Source of the DNA: Megascapheus bottae
Lineage: Eukaryota > Chordata > Mammalia > Rodentia > Geomyidae
Assembly (NCBI GenBank): GCA_024803745.1
Contig: JANJXV010000004.1
Span: 51,434,858 to 51,498,857, forward strand
Length of the DNA: 64,000 nt
Direction of reading: 5' to 3'
Part shown: positions 1 to 10,366 of the stretch, one piece after another
Layout: each line of letters starts with the position of its first letter
How positions within the stretch are numbered: position 1 is the stretch's first letter
Translations under genes and position numbers: made by a program
The notes under the pieces: generated by a model
What the model was told of the DNA's origin: nothing
Databases searched by the model: none
The model's input: the letters and a program-made list of their open reading frames with translations, nothing else

Positions 1-299
1 TGTTTTCTTTCCATATATGGTTTAAAATAATATGATTTTTTAATTTATTCACAAAAGGACTTATGCTGCTATTTGATTTCAGGTGTTTTCTCCCTACCTA
101 GATGTGTAATCTTGAAAATTATTTTTACCCTCTGATAAAATAATCGTGATTTGCATGTCCTACCTGACACTTCCATTTTAAAATACAGATTCTGAAAGTT
201 AATTAAAAATTTTAAAATAATTTATAATCCTATGTAGTTCTACAAAGGAGTTGCCATTAAACAAAGCAATTTATAAATACAATATTCCTTAATCAATAT
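1..299. other. Unassigned AT-rich sequence
   Basis: I see no long ORF, known repeat or RNA gene here. It is AT-rich with short A and T runs. Confidence 0.5.
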
Positions 300-755
300 C
301 ACCCCTTAAACATATTCATCATCTCTCCAAACCCATCCCTTACCTATGTCTTCATAATTTTGCAGGATATGCACTGATATTTTACTGTATTCTTCCCCCA
401 ATTTATTACCTACTTGTTTCCCTCCCCCCCAACATCCTCCCTTGCCCATTTCGTGTACTTGTGTTTCCTGGTGCTTATTTTGTTGAATTATGATTTCATC
501 TTCCTAAGGATTTATACTGTTTGAGTTCCCCTTAAAGCCTACATTATTTCAGTCAATACATTTAGGTATACTTTCAAACCATCTGAAATATTTACTTATG
601 TATTTATAAACCAACTCTACCTTACATATATTTGAGTGAGCATGTAACCTCTGTCTCTTTGAGCCTGACCTACTTTACTTAATTTTTTTCTAGATCCTTT
701 TATTTCCTTGCAAATGATGCAATGCCATTTTTTTTCTAAAGGATAAGTGAAACTG
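300..755 (-). mobile_element. Decayed L1 3' end
   Basis: Positions about 636-745 match, in antisense, the final part of L1 ORF2 seen at better-kept copies in this window: a 'TTTGAGCCTGACCTACTTTACTTAAT' type segment, here split by substitutions, followed by a 'TTTCCTTGCAAATGATGCAATG' type segment. The C-rich stretch near 396-450 sits where the G-rich L1 3' UTR tract would lie. The left boundary is uncertain. Divergence suggests an old copy. Confidence 0.5.
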
Positions 756-888
756 CAGTTTCTAGAAAAAATTAAGTACCATATATAAGATTAATCATTT
801 CAAGGAGTAGGAATTCATTTTCAGTATTCATTTTCATCTGTAAACTTCAAAAATCTAATTTTATTTTGAGATCAGAAATATATTCTTT

Positions 889-1243
889 AGCTGGATGCCA
901 GGCATGATGTCTCACGCCTGTAATTCTTGCTTCTCAGGAGGCTGAGATCTGAGGATCAAGGTTCGAAGCTAGCCCAGGCATAAAAGGACCTGAGACTCCT
1001 ATCTCCAATTAACTACTAGAAAATGGGAAGTGGGGCTTGGCTCAAGGGTAGGGCAGTAGCCTTCAGCTGAAGAGCTCAGGGACAGCACCCAGGCCCAGTT
1101 CAAGCCCCATGACATACACAAAAAAAAAGAAGAAAGAAAGAAAGAAAGAAAGAAAGGAAGGAAGGAAGGAAGGAAGGAAGGAAGGAAGGAAGGAAGGAAG
1201 GAAGGAAGGAAGGAGAGAAACAAACAAAAAAGGAAGAGAGAAA
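889..1243 (+). mobile_element. Type A SINE with long A/G-rich tail and perfect TSD
   Basis: The B1-like head (GCCTGTAATTCTTG, GGAGGCTGAGATCTGAGGATC), the CTATCTCCAATTAACT block and the tRNA-like 3' half (GAAGAGCTCAGGGACAGCAC) appear in order. The tail runs from A into GAAA and then GGAA repeats. The 15-bp direct repeat AGAAATATATTCTTT at 874-888 and 1244-1258 flanks it without mismatch. This marks L1-machinery insertion and a fairly recent age. Confidence 0.95.
1118..1240 (+). repeat. (GAAA)n/(GGAA)n microsatellite in SINE tail
   Basis: The poly-A tail of the preceding SINE grades into GAAA units, then about 18 GGAA units, then an imperfect purine stretch. It ends at the SINE TSD, so it arose from the tail. 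Confidence 0.95.
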
Positions 1244-1258
1244 AGAAATATATTCTTT

Positions 1259-2497
1259 TTATAGGTAAGTCAGCTTGGCTTGTCCTGATACTTCCTAATA
1301 TTGAGGATTTTAGGAAACAAATTCCCAAAGATTCTCATGACTCCATTAGCTACTTTCTGTTCTCCTTTGCTAAAGAAAAGATCATTTGGGTCAGTGTGTC
1401 ATTCCAGGCTATACTTTTCTGGATGGTCAATTATGCTTTTCAGGGTGTTTAAAATTGTGCTTTAGGGTACTAGCCTTTTAGTCCTTTTCTTGGTGGCAAC
1501 CTACTTGTGTGTTTTTTTTTTAAATGACAGGTAGAAATATCATAGCTACAGGTGAGGAAAATCAAATTAGAAAATAAAAACAGTGCCACTGCTTCCTTTA
1601 ATCTGTATTGCCCTGCTGAAAGCAGAAAATCTAGTTCATTAAATAAAAAGAACAAAGAGCTGTCACAAACAAAATTAGCAATGAAGAACACTACTTCCTG
1701 TCCTGTCAGATGTACCAAAAAAGCTATATAAGACTCTGCTCTTGGTCTATTACCTTTATGATGACAGCTTCAGTAGGTTTAGCCTAAGGGGATATCATTG
1801 GCATGCATACAAATAGAGAATCTGTGTATACCTTAATCTCTAAAATCTTCTGCAGCTATGATTTCCTTCAGTTAACTTCCTATAGATCCCATAGATAGAG
1901 ACACTTAAAGATGTCAATCTCTCTTCCTTCTGATTGCTCAGTCATTTCAAATACTTTAGCCATAAACCCTGACAACCACCTGCATATATGACTTAAATAA
2001 TTAAGTATATTATGCCCATATTCCAAGTATATATATACAAAATATATGTATACAAAATTGTTATATGTATTTAGAGCTACAATAAATATGGATTTATATT
2101 TGCTTATAGTATGCATATACATTTAGTATATATGTCTATATATTCATTATGTGCCAGTATGGGTGAATTACCAGTTTTCATTTGAGAACTTAAAGCCAAA
2201 TATAAATGAGAAGTTATACTTTTATTTCTTAATAAATTTAAAGTTTATTGCAAAAGTGATGTACAGAAGAGTTAGAGTTACATAAGGAAGATGATGAAAA
2301 CATTTCTTTTTGAGCAGTGTTATGCCTTCCCTGGTTTTCTACCACTAACCCTCTCCTGGACCCATCTCTACCCGAAGATGTAAATTTTGTTTCCAACATA
2401 GTGTCTAATGAGTTTAATTGTTGAACTGACTCATCCATTGTCCTACTGTTTTCATGATTGAGGTTAAACTATTTTATTTGCTTTTCAGTCATGTTCA
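1259..2497. other. Unassigned sequence with TA-rich patch
   Basis: No repeat family or convincing coding region is recognised. Positions about 1985-2160 are a decayed TA/TATG-rich patch. Short ORFs here have no domain-like features. Confidence 0.5.
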
Positions 2498-2790
2498 TTT
2501 TTTATTTAGTTATTTTTATTGTAATATATAGAGGGGTTACAGCTGCATTCACCAGATAATAGGTGCATTACTTCTCACACATTGATACCCATTCTCATAT
2601 TTTTGTCCCCATTTCCTTCCCCCAAACTCTCCCAATCATCTTGTTTTACCCCCTTCCCTTTTCTATTTCAAACAATCAAATAAACGTATATACAATATAT
2701 CAGGTAACAAAGTCAGATACAGAAGCAATATGACATCAAACAAAGGGCAACAAAAGAGAAGATAAATAGTATAGTACATTAAGAACAAGA
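2498..2790 (-). mobile_element. L1 3' UTR fragment, intermediate-age subfamily
   Basis: Reverse-strand L1 3' end beginning with ATTTTTATTGTAATATATAG and containing CACCAGATAATAGGTGCATT, CATTGATACCCATTCTCAT and the C-rich tract. It runs up to sequence matching the segment just 3' of ORF2. The GAGGGGTTACAGCTGCATTC wording is shared with the fragment at 46203-46365 and differs from the recent copies. No clear TSD is seen. Confidence 0.85.
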
Positions 2791-2867
2791 TGAAGCTCTT
2801 ATTTCCATATCTGAAGTTACAGTATTAAAGCAAATATATTTAATGGTTTTAATATCATTTTAAATCT

Positions 2868-2950
2868 GTTGAGCGACACTCCTGTGCCTGACATCCTAGC
2901 TACTCTGGAGGCTGAGATATAAAGATTTGAAATGCCTAATTGAAACATTG
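2868..2950 (+). mobile_element. Type A SINE head remnant
   Basis: The segment TGACATCCTAGCTACTCTGG followed by AGGCTGAGATATAAAG matches the B1-like head of type A. The 3' half is missing or unrecognisable. Confidence 0.6.
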
Positions 2951-3064
2951 CAAAAGGAATTGAGAGCAGGATGAATTAGGAAGAGAACTGTATGTTGGCA
3001 CTAGAGGTATCTAATTACAGTTTTAGAAGACAATAAAGTGAAAAAAGTAGACCTTATATCCAGA

Positions 3065-3250
3065 AAGAATATTTGAGGGGAAAACTGGGATGAAATGAGG
3101 CAAAGGGTGACACTGTTCACAAAGAAATGTACTCATTACCTGACTTATGTAACTATAATCCCTCAAAACATTTTAAAGGTATGTTCTCTTATATTGTAAA
3201 GGTGCATCACCTTCACAATAAAATTTAAATTTAAAAAATAAAATAGAATA
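3065..3250 (+). mobile_element. Older L1 3' UTR tail
   Basis: It contains GGGTGACACTGTTCACAAAG, AAATGTACTCATTACCTGAC, TTATGTAACTATAATCCCTC, a CACCTTCACAATAAAATTTA polyadenylation region and an A-rich end. The same module recurs at 4583, 7700, 22205, 28350, 39500 and 44440. I read it as an older L1 3' end because the wording aligns with the L1 at 41737-42360. Confidence 0.7.
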
Positions 3251-3326
3251 AATAATATTTGAATTTTCTAATATGATGAAAAATGAAGTCACCAACAGAA
3301 TAGAATGAGAAAAGAACAGAATTTTG

Positions 3327-3482
3327 TCTTTTTTTCATATATTTTTATTGTAATTAATAGAAGGGTTACATGATATTTGCCAGATAGATGGTGCATTAAT
3401 TCCCATACATTGATACCCTTTCACATGTCTTGGTCCCCATTTCCCTCCCCCCTACCACCACCCCTCATCCTGTTTTCCCCCG
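3327..3482 (-). mobile_element. Very short recent L1 insertion with TSD
   Basis: Only the last ~155 bp of the recent L1 3' UTR are present, starting in sense orientation inside its G-rich tract. Flanking repeats AAGAACAGAATTTTG (3312-3326) and AAGAACAGAAATTTG (3483-3497) match at 14 of 15 positions. It is a bona fide severely 5'-truncated insertion, not a decayed longer element. Confidence 0.93.
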
Positions 3483-3497
3483 AAGAACAGAAATTTG

Positions 3498-4580
3498 AAT
3501 ATAAAGATAATGAAGAAAAGAGAAACAAAGACAACAATTACACAATTTAGCATATTTTATAGTAGCTCTAAAGAAATAGATATTTGTATTAGTTATACAG
3601 ATCTTAATATTGATCTTGATGTCATCAATGAACATCAGAAAGCAGTTAGAATATACAAGTCAGGGTTTGAAGGAGATTACAAAATTAAGAATTGGACTTA
3701 CAGAAACAGGTCAAGACAAGACTATTTTCTTAAAAAACTAACAAAAGAGTCTATCATCAATAAATCTTCATGATTACCAGATTATAAGAGATGCAATTTC
3801 AAAGACTTTGGAAAATTCCTGGAGAGACTTAAGCTAAATCATTTAAACATCAATGTAGATGGAGGGGAGGGGTAGGTAAATCTATGGATAACAGAGGCAT
3901 TTCCTTAAGGCCTGTATCTACTACAAACTCATTATGGTTCTAAGGGAATACCATTCTAAATTCACAGCTTGCATTCTGGTTCAGTAGGATAAAATAAATA
4001 ACATTTATAATAGATATATAGTTTAGAACCTTCACTTTGAAATAAAATATATCTTATTTAAGTACGAATAAGAATGTCAAGCTTCATGATGTCAAAATAA
4101 ATTTAAAGTACTGGAAAAAAAAACATGCCCTGTGTTAGTAATTCAAAATGTATTAAATTTTCTAAGGCTCTTGATTTTTTGATGGTGGGATTCATGTGTA
4201 AACAATTTAAAATTTGTTAAATTTCCAGAAATAAATGTTCAGGTTTGATATGGGCACTCTCATGTTAAGTATTAAGTTTCCAAACCAGCAATGGGAGAAA
4301 TAGAATATGAAATATAATTGTACAAAACCCAAACAAACTGACTTATAAGTAGGTGAAATTAAAGATGTTAAATGTGGGTAATAAGAACTAGGTACAAAAA
4401 AATACCTGGAAATTTACAAATTTTGGTAGAATAGAAACAAGTGCTAAATCATAATATAAAATGAGGCAAGATATTTGAGGTACATGTTTCAAGAGTAAAA
4501 TATAATCAGAAATTAAAATAAATGAAAGAAGAGGTTTCAAGTGGATTGTGGTGTCATTTATTATGGCTGTAACCTTTGGG
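3498..4580. other. Unassigned AT-rich sequence
   Basis: No repeat family is recognised. A 92-codon open frame at 3495-3773 (+) begins at the edge of the L1 target site and has AT-driven composition (K, I, N, S), so I do not call it a gene. Confidence 0.5.
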
Positions 4581-4582
4581 TC

Positions 4583-4722
4583 GAGACAGGAAGGAAAAAT
4601 TGGGAGAAAGCAAGGGAAGGGGTAATGCTATTCCAAGAAAAATATATACTCTTTATCTGGTTGATGTGATATTAACACTTCTGTACATCATTTTTACAAT
4701 AAATATTTTAATTGCAAATTTA
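4583..4722 (+). mobile_element. Older L1 3' UTR tail, decayed
   Basis: It aligns with the module at 3065-3250: GGGAGAAAGCAAGGGAAGGG, a decayed middle, then CTTCTGTACATCATTTTTAC with AATAAA. No TSD is visible. Confidence 0.6.
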
Positions 4723-4794
4723 AAGTTAAAAATAAAATGTTTAATTAAAAACAAATGGAAAATGCTGTTCATTTTCTTTTAGTTTTAAATGTCC

Positions 4795-5090
4795 CATTCT
4801 TGTGTTTGTGTGCATGTGTGCAAATATATAGATAGATGGATATGTACTTATATATGTATATGTGTGTATACACATATATATGCATATATAATATACAGAT
4901 TGCATAATATGCATGTATATAGATACTTAGATATATATGTGCATATACTAAGCTCTATATGTGTATATTGTACCCATGAAGATCACATGTGTGCATAAAT
5001 GTATATGTGTGAATGATACGTAAAACATGTATGTGCTTTATAAGTGTACATATGCATACATATATCTATATATGTGTGTTTACAAAGATA
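4795..5090. repeat. Imperfect TA/TG-rich simple repeat
   Basis: Alternating TATATG, TGTGTA and CATATA units with many interruptions. The ORF across it (YIYIYVY composition) reflects the repeat, not a protein. Confidence 0.85.
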
Positions 5091-5626
5091 TACACCAAGA
5101 TACTAATTTCATTGATCAGTATACATAGATAGTAAGTATGGAAATGAAATAGTGAGGAGACTGAAGTTATAGATTTGGCATCATTAGAGCACGACATAAT
5201 TTTTCTTAGTTCATTTTTAAAATTTTCTATCCTGATCTTATCTTACTATTTATATAATTACTTTCCTCTGAGCCTGATTATCCTCCCTTTCTTCATTCTG
5301 TAATAGTTGCAAGGATGCTACTTATTCAAATGAAATAAGATATTTATAACTAACTTTGGTAACATTCATGAAAATGTAAAATGTTATTACTTTTAGATCT
5401 AGCAATTGTACTTGTGTCACATGCATAGTAACTTGACATCAAGCTGAGTCAGACATAAGTAAAGGAAAAATATAAACAAACAAAAATTTGAATCAGATCA
5501 TTGAAAATATATTTTACAACTAGAGGTAGTTTTCATTTTATGTTAACCAAAATATAGTCTTATATAATCAGTCCTTTGCTTAGAAAATTAAGTCTCTGAA
5601 AATAATAGGCTTTAAAATACAAACTA
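5091..5626. other. Unassigned AT-rich sequence
   Basis: I see no recognisable repeat, RNA gene or coding region here. Confidence 0.5.
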
Positions 5627-5627
5627 T

Positions 5628-5830
5628 GCATGGTTGGGAGTACTCTACATGCTTGCCTAGAATACATGAAACCCAAGGCTCAATTCCTCTGTACCACATA
5701 CACAGAAAAATCCAGAAGTGGCACTGAGGCTCAAGTGGAAGAGCGTTAGCCTTGAACAAAATGTGTCCAAGGACAATGTCTAGGCCGGGAGTTCAAGCCC
5801 CAAAATTTACAAAACAAAACACAACAAAAT
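5628..5830 (+). mobile_element. Type B SINE, diverged
   Basis: The first monomer has CATGCTTGCCTAGAATACAT and GGCTCAATTCC (B-box position). The second has TCCAGAAGTGGCACTGAGGC, AGAGCGTTAGCCTTGAACA and GAGTTCAAGCCCC. An A-rich AAAC tail follows. No clear TSD. Confidence 0.88.
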
Positions 5831-5944
5831 ATGCATGCCTTTAATTACAGATTGTCAGGAACTAGAGATTGGTCAATTGCAAGTTTGAAGTAAATTCACA
5901 CCAAATTAATTTGTATGTCAGAAATAAGATGCAAATAAAATAAA

Positions 5945-6030
5945 TGGATACCTTGCACAAATGTTATAGCATTTGCCTAGTAAGCAAGAAACTTTGGTTT
6001 GATATTCAGTAGTGTGAAAAATAAATATGT
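5945..6030 (+). mobile_element. ID/tRNA-like SINE remnant
   Basis: Decayed single monomer: TATAGCATTTGCCTAGTAAG followed by TTTGGTTTGATATTCAGTAG in the B-box position and an A-rich end. Low identity. Confidence 0.5.
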
Positions 6031-7699
6031 AAGTAAAAAATCCATTTTGGTAAAAACAATAAAAAATTGTTAAAATTATCTGTTTGAAGTATTGTACTCT
6101 CCTATGTCTAGTTATCCCATGCTTTACTCTTATGTATGTCTTAAATGAGTCACAAAATTGTTGTAGATAACACATGTAAGTATGCTTTTAGTACTACTAT
6201 ATTGTCATATTTAGTTCACCATCTCTTTCAAATAAACTCCACCTTTTAGAATTCAAAAATTAGTCCTTAAAATGGAGCAGCATTGCTTATATTGTATCTG
6301 TGATTTCTAATTTATCAATTATTACATAAAAATATAACAAAATTACATATACTGATAATCAAACCTCATATCCAAGACTTGTTTATAAAATTTGTTATTT
6401 GTATTTTTACTATACTGTACACATCAAGAATGAGGACCATGAACATAATCTATTATCCTATCCTAATCTGTTATCCTATATATAAATATAAATATATATG
6501 TTATCAATCTCAAACTCAAGAGGAAAAGATTCAGTATTGGCTACATGAAATATGCATCATCCCTTTCTCCCTACCCCTATACATCTCTTTTTTTCCCTTT
6601 CATTTGGCCTCCCAAAGGATAGAGCTGAGAGAATTAATTTATTGACATCTGTACATCTTCCTGAATAATGGAAAACTGACAGCTACAGATGGAGTCAGAA
6701 GTTATAGATAAGTGAATAAAGAATCAGGCACAAATTAAATGCTTACTAGAAAATTTCCCTACCCTAATCGTCAGCCCTTTCATGTTCTCTCTTTCATGTT
6801 TAGAATAAAGATAAAACTTAGAAATAACTTTGAGAGGAAGCACACATCTTAATTTTAGTGGGCATAGAGTGATCATTGGCTGGTATGGGGGCTTCTGATA
6901 GCTGTCATATTTGAGGGTCAGGCATAAGAATATAAACTTTGACATGATCTATCATGAGTCAGCTGGGACAATATGTGGATGTCAACTCAGTTTAGGAGGA
7001 ACAAACAAGCTCAGTTTCAAAGCACCTGGATTTAACCAGAGCTAAAGGGGCAGAAGTGAAGTGCTAAAGCCAAAAAGCTTAAGCCATTGTGCAGCTGTTT
7101 GTTAGCCACAGAGAAACTTAGCTAGAAAAAGAAACACAAAACAAAACTGAATATGTTCCCACTTCCTTAGTATCTTTCTCAATCTATATTTCCACTTAAT
7201 AAAATTTAATGACATTCTTTCAGGGACACCCATTATAATAACTATTAGAAGCTATCCCAATATCACTTCATGCTGAGAGAGAAATGTTGAACAAACTTAG
7301 CTTCTGGTAAGAAATGAAAGAATCACAATGGAAAGAATGGTAATATTTAAGAACTCATGTCTTCACTCATATGAAAGTTGTTTACACTCTACATGCCTGG
7401 AGTGACAAGTTTTGCCTCTGTTCAACCAACAGTTCCTGTTAACAATCAGTAGCTTCCTAATTACAGTTAAGTATTCTTCACCCCTATTCTCATGCCTTGA
7501 TACTTCATCCCATTGCATAATTCTACAAATCTCACTCCTAACTCACCTGCAAGCAACCTGAATGTGATGAATTATAAGATTTATTGCACCATCAGTGAAG
7601 AGACATAGAATTTGTTGAATGATTGGGAATGTAATAGAAAAGTTCTAAACTCAATATTGACTAACAAACAAATAAATGTATATAATAATAACATAAATA
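6031..7699. other. Unassigned sequence, ~1.7 kb
   Basis: No repeat or gene recognised. The largest open frames are under 90 codons and lack motifs. Confidence 0.5.
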
Positions 7700-7800
7700 T
7701 ACATAAACAGCACAGTGAAATAATGTACTCACTACCTTATGAGTATAACTATAACCCCTCTATACACCCTGGCAATAAAATTTTGAAAACGAAATAAATA
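7700..7800 (+). mobile_element. Older L1 3' UTR tail, short
   Basis: It contains AATGTACTCACTACCTTATG, CTATAACCCCTCTATACACC and a CAATAAAATTTTGAAAAC end, matching the older L1 3' module. Confidence 0.7.
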
Positions 7801-9328
7801 CATAAACAAGAGAAACTTATTTATCTTTTATAACCTCTACTTTTCTCTCTAACTTAAAATTCTAATCTCACTCTCATTTATAAACTCCAATTTTCTCTTT
7901 AATAGCTGGTTAGAAATAATTTAACTGGTACAATGGGGAACAATGCAGTTCTTACCCAATTAGTAAATAGAGTAAGATTTGAAGAAAATATTAGAATGTT
8001 CTGATTTCCCTTTCACAAATTAATTCAATTGTTTTTCAATGAAAGTTTCATAGCAGGAAAAGTAATGGTGAAAACCTTAAGAGAATGATAAGACATTTCT
8101 TTTGAGATGGAGCAGAACAATAGAAAAAATAGGTAATCGAGTATGGATAACATCTTAATAAGTGAGAAGACCTGAGTCTCATCTGCTCACCAGACACTTT
8201 TTTACTCTCCCTATATCTTCTTTGACACTTACATATTTCAAGGACCTCTTGGCATTGAAAATACAATTCTGTGGCCTGAGGTGGTATCATCTAAAGAAGG
8301 GTTTACTTTGGCCTCTTTTTTTCCCCACACAAACTTTTTTTTTTTAATTTTCTTCGTGGATTTCAATGGTAACTGAAAATGAATCTGGGGAATGTGAGGC
8401 TCTGGAGGGCTGAGACTTGTAGTTCTTGATTCAAGCATGCATATGCAAAATGGTGTCCTGGTACATTTCTCCAACTTTACTTGCTTTATATAAATTCCTC
8501 ATTTCTCTGTGTTAGTGTTTCCTCATAGGCATCATTGTTAATTCGTAGCATTGTTATTTATATAAAAAGTTCAATTAACTATCCTCCTTTCTGAGCAAAA
8601 AGTAATCTCCAATTTTGCTAGAATAATGATAATGACCTCACCCCCAGGAAGGCTATTCATCTGATAAATATTTACATGGGTTTCTTGCCTCATTCATTAA
8701 TAATTTTTGAAAATGATCCTGACAATTTTGTTTCTCGCTTTCCTTTTCTTTGCTGTCTCCTAGATCTAAATACGATCAGGGTTGGTGATTTCTCACCTTC
8801 TGCTTTCATTTGATTGAAGTAGTTCGTATGCATAATTTGTGCATCTACAGCTTGATTGCTGTATTTACAACAGAGTTCTGGTGCTTATATTTAGCTTGAG
8901 TCTTAAGTTACGGTGACTCTGGAAATTTGTGAAATGTAACCTTCATTATTTTGGAAGAATTTATAATATGTATGATTTTGCATTGGGAGTTTTCTTTAAT
9001 TGTACAATATTTTTCTCTTACATTTCTTTTTCTTTAAAAAGAGAATTTTTTCTTGTATGTAAATAGACTGGTTGTTTTTAATCTTTATGTTTGTAGCTAT
9101 TAAACCGTTAATGCTGTAAGAGTAATTTAATACAATTTGACTCATTTATAAGTCCATAACTATATATTGTCTTTCATAATTCTGAAAGATAATTATAGTT
9201 GGATTGAGGTCACAGTGCCAGGAGTAGACTTGCTTAATAAGACTAGGAGCACAGTCAAGTTGCAATGTACTCATAAACTACTATGTTGAATGGCAACTCT
9301 TGCATATAACTACTTAATAATGATTTAA
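7801..9328. other. Unassigned sequence, ~1.5 kb
   Basis: No repeat family or gene is recognised; poly-T runs occur near 8336-8346. Frames at 8048-8474 on both strands overlap one another and have no motifs. Confidence 0.5.
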
Positions 9329-9344
9329 AAAATATGTACTTTAT

Positions 9345-9536
9345 GGGGCCAGGAGCATGGCCTAGAGGTAGCATACGTCTAGCATATACAAAGCCCTGGC
9401 TTTTATTCTTGAGAACCATATACATAGAAAAAAGCCAAAAGTGGCACCGTGGCTCAAGTGGCAGAGTGCTAGCCTTGAGCAATATATGCCCAAGGACTGT
9501 GCCCAAGCCCTGAGTTTATACCCCAAGACTGGCAAA
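9345..9536 (+). mobile_element. Type B SINE with 16-bp TSD
   Basis: Full dimer: GGGGCCAGGAGCATGGCCTA head, AAGTGGCACCGTGGCTCAAG in the second monomer, and a CCCCAAGACTGGC end before poly-A. Direct repeats AAAATATGTACTTTAT (9329-9344) and AAAATATGAACTTTAT (9537-9552) differ at one base. The left site reads TTTAAAAAA, a good L1 endonuclease target. Confidence 0.95.
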
Positions 9537-9671
9537 AAAATATGAACTTTATAATTTTTGAATGATTATTTAGCTTATTACATTGTCTGGAAATTGGTTG
9601 TACTTATTTTTAATACCATTTCAATTTCAAACTTTACTGATCCTTATTGATATTTAAACTTTGGAAGATTT

Positions 9672-9785
9672 TTTTCTTTTTAATTTGTCAGTTGTGGCAT
9701 TTGAACTATGGGCCTGGACACTGTCCCTGAGCTCTTCAGTTCAAGACTATTGTGCTACCTCTTTGAGCCACAGCCCCAGCTCCTT
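9672..9785 (-). mobile_element. SINE 3'-half fragment
   Basis: Reverse-strand 3' half of a type A-like SINE: TGGGCCTGGACACTGTCCCT, GAGCTCTTCAGTTCAAG and GAGCCACAGCCCC. The B1-like head is absent, so the copy is 5'-truncated. Confidence 0.82.
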
Positions 9786-10148
9786 TAGTAGAATTTTATT
9801 TATATTAAATAAATATGTTTCTACCTAGCCACGATTTTCGCTTTACTCAGATGTTTGGAACTAACTGCAAGTCAACATATAATCCGAATGATATATAGTT
9901 TATTATAATTCATATTCAATTGTAATGATATGAAATGCACCTCTATAACAATATGAGTAACTTGTTTTTTTATGAGGAAAACTTCCTTGTGGAAGTACCT
10001 GAGTATAGTAATAACATCTGCAAAAAAAAACCTTGAATGATGAGCCAGCTGATTGACTTTAGATTGCCCCATTTTTTCTTGAGAACAACAACAATGCCCC
10101 TTGAAAAGTAAGGAAAAAGATGGGACAAATAGAACAATATTATTTGTT

Positions 10149-10175
10149 CATATATATATATATATATATATATAT
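10149..10175. repeat. (TA)n microsatellite
   Basis: An uninterrupted TA run of about 13 units directly abuts the poly-T end of the following reverse-strand SINE. Confidence 0.95.
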
Positions 10176-10366
10176 GGGTTTTTTTGCCAGTTCTGGGCTT
10201 GATCTCAGGGCCTTAGCACTGTCCTTGGACTTTTTCAAGGCTAGCTCTACCACTTGACCCTCAGCTCCACTTCCGGCTTTTTTCTACATATTTGGTACTG
10301 AGGAATTGAACCCGGGTCTTCGTGCATGCTAGGCAAGCACTCTACCACTAGGCCAAACTCCCAGCC
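10176..10366 (-). mobile_element. Type B SINE, full length
   Basis: Reverse complement of the dimer, from TTTTTTTGCCAGTTCTGGGC to CCTAGGCCA-type head sequence (CTAGGCCAAACTCCCAGCC). It keeps B-box-like GAATTGAACCCGG. A TSD is not clear, perhaps obscured by the adjoining TA repeat. Confidence 0.93.

Noticed and set aside
1118..1240. Regular short repeats that might suggest a CRISPR array
   Set aside because: This is a tetranucleotide microsatellite without spacers, in a mammalian genome.
999..1328. 109-codon reverse frame with FLPSFLPS repeats
   Set aside because: Translation of the GGAA tail of the type A SINE.
3495..3773. 92-codon forward frame
   Set aside because: It begins inside the TSD of an L1 insertion and its residue content follows AT bias. 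No domain seen.
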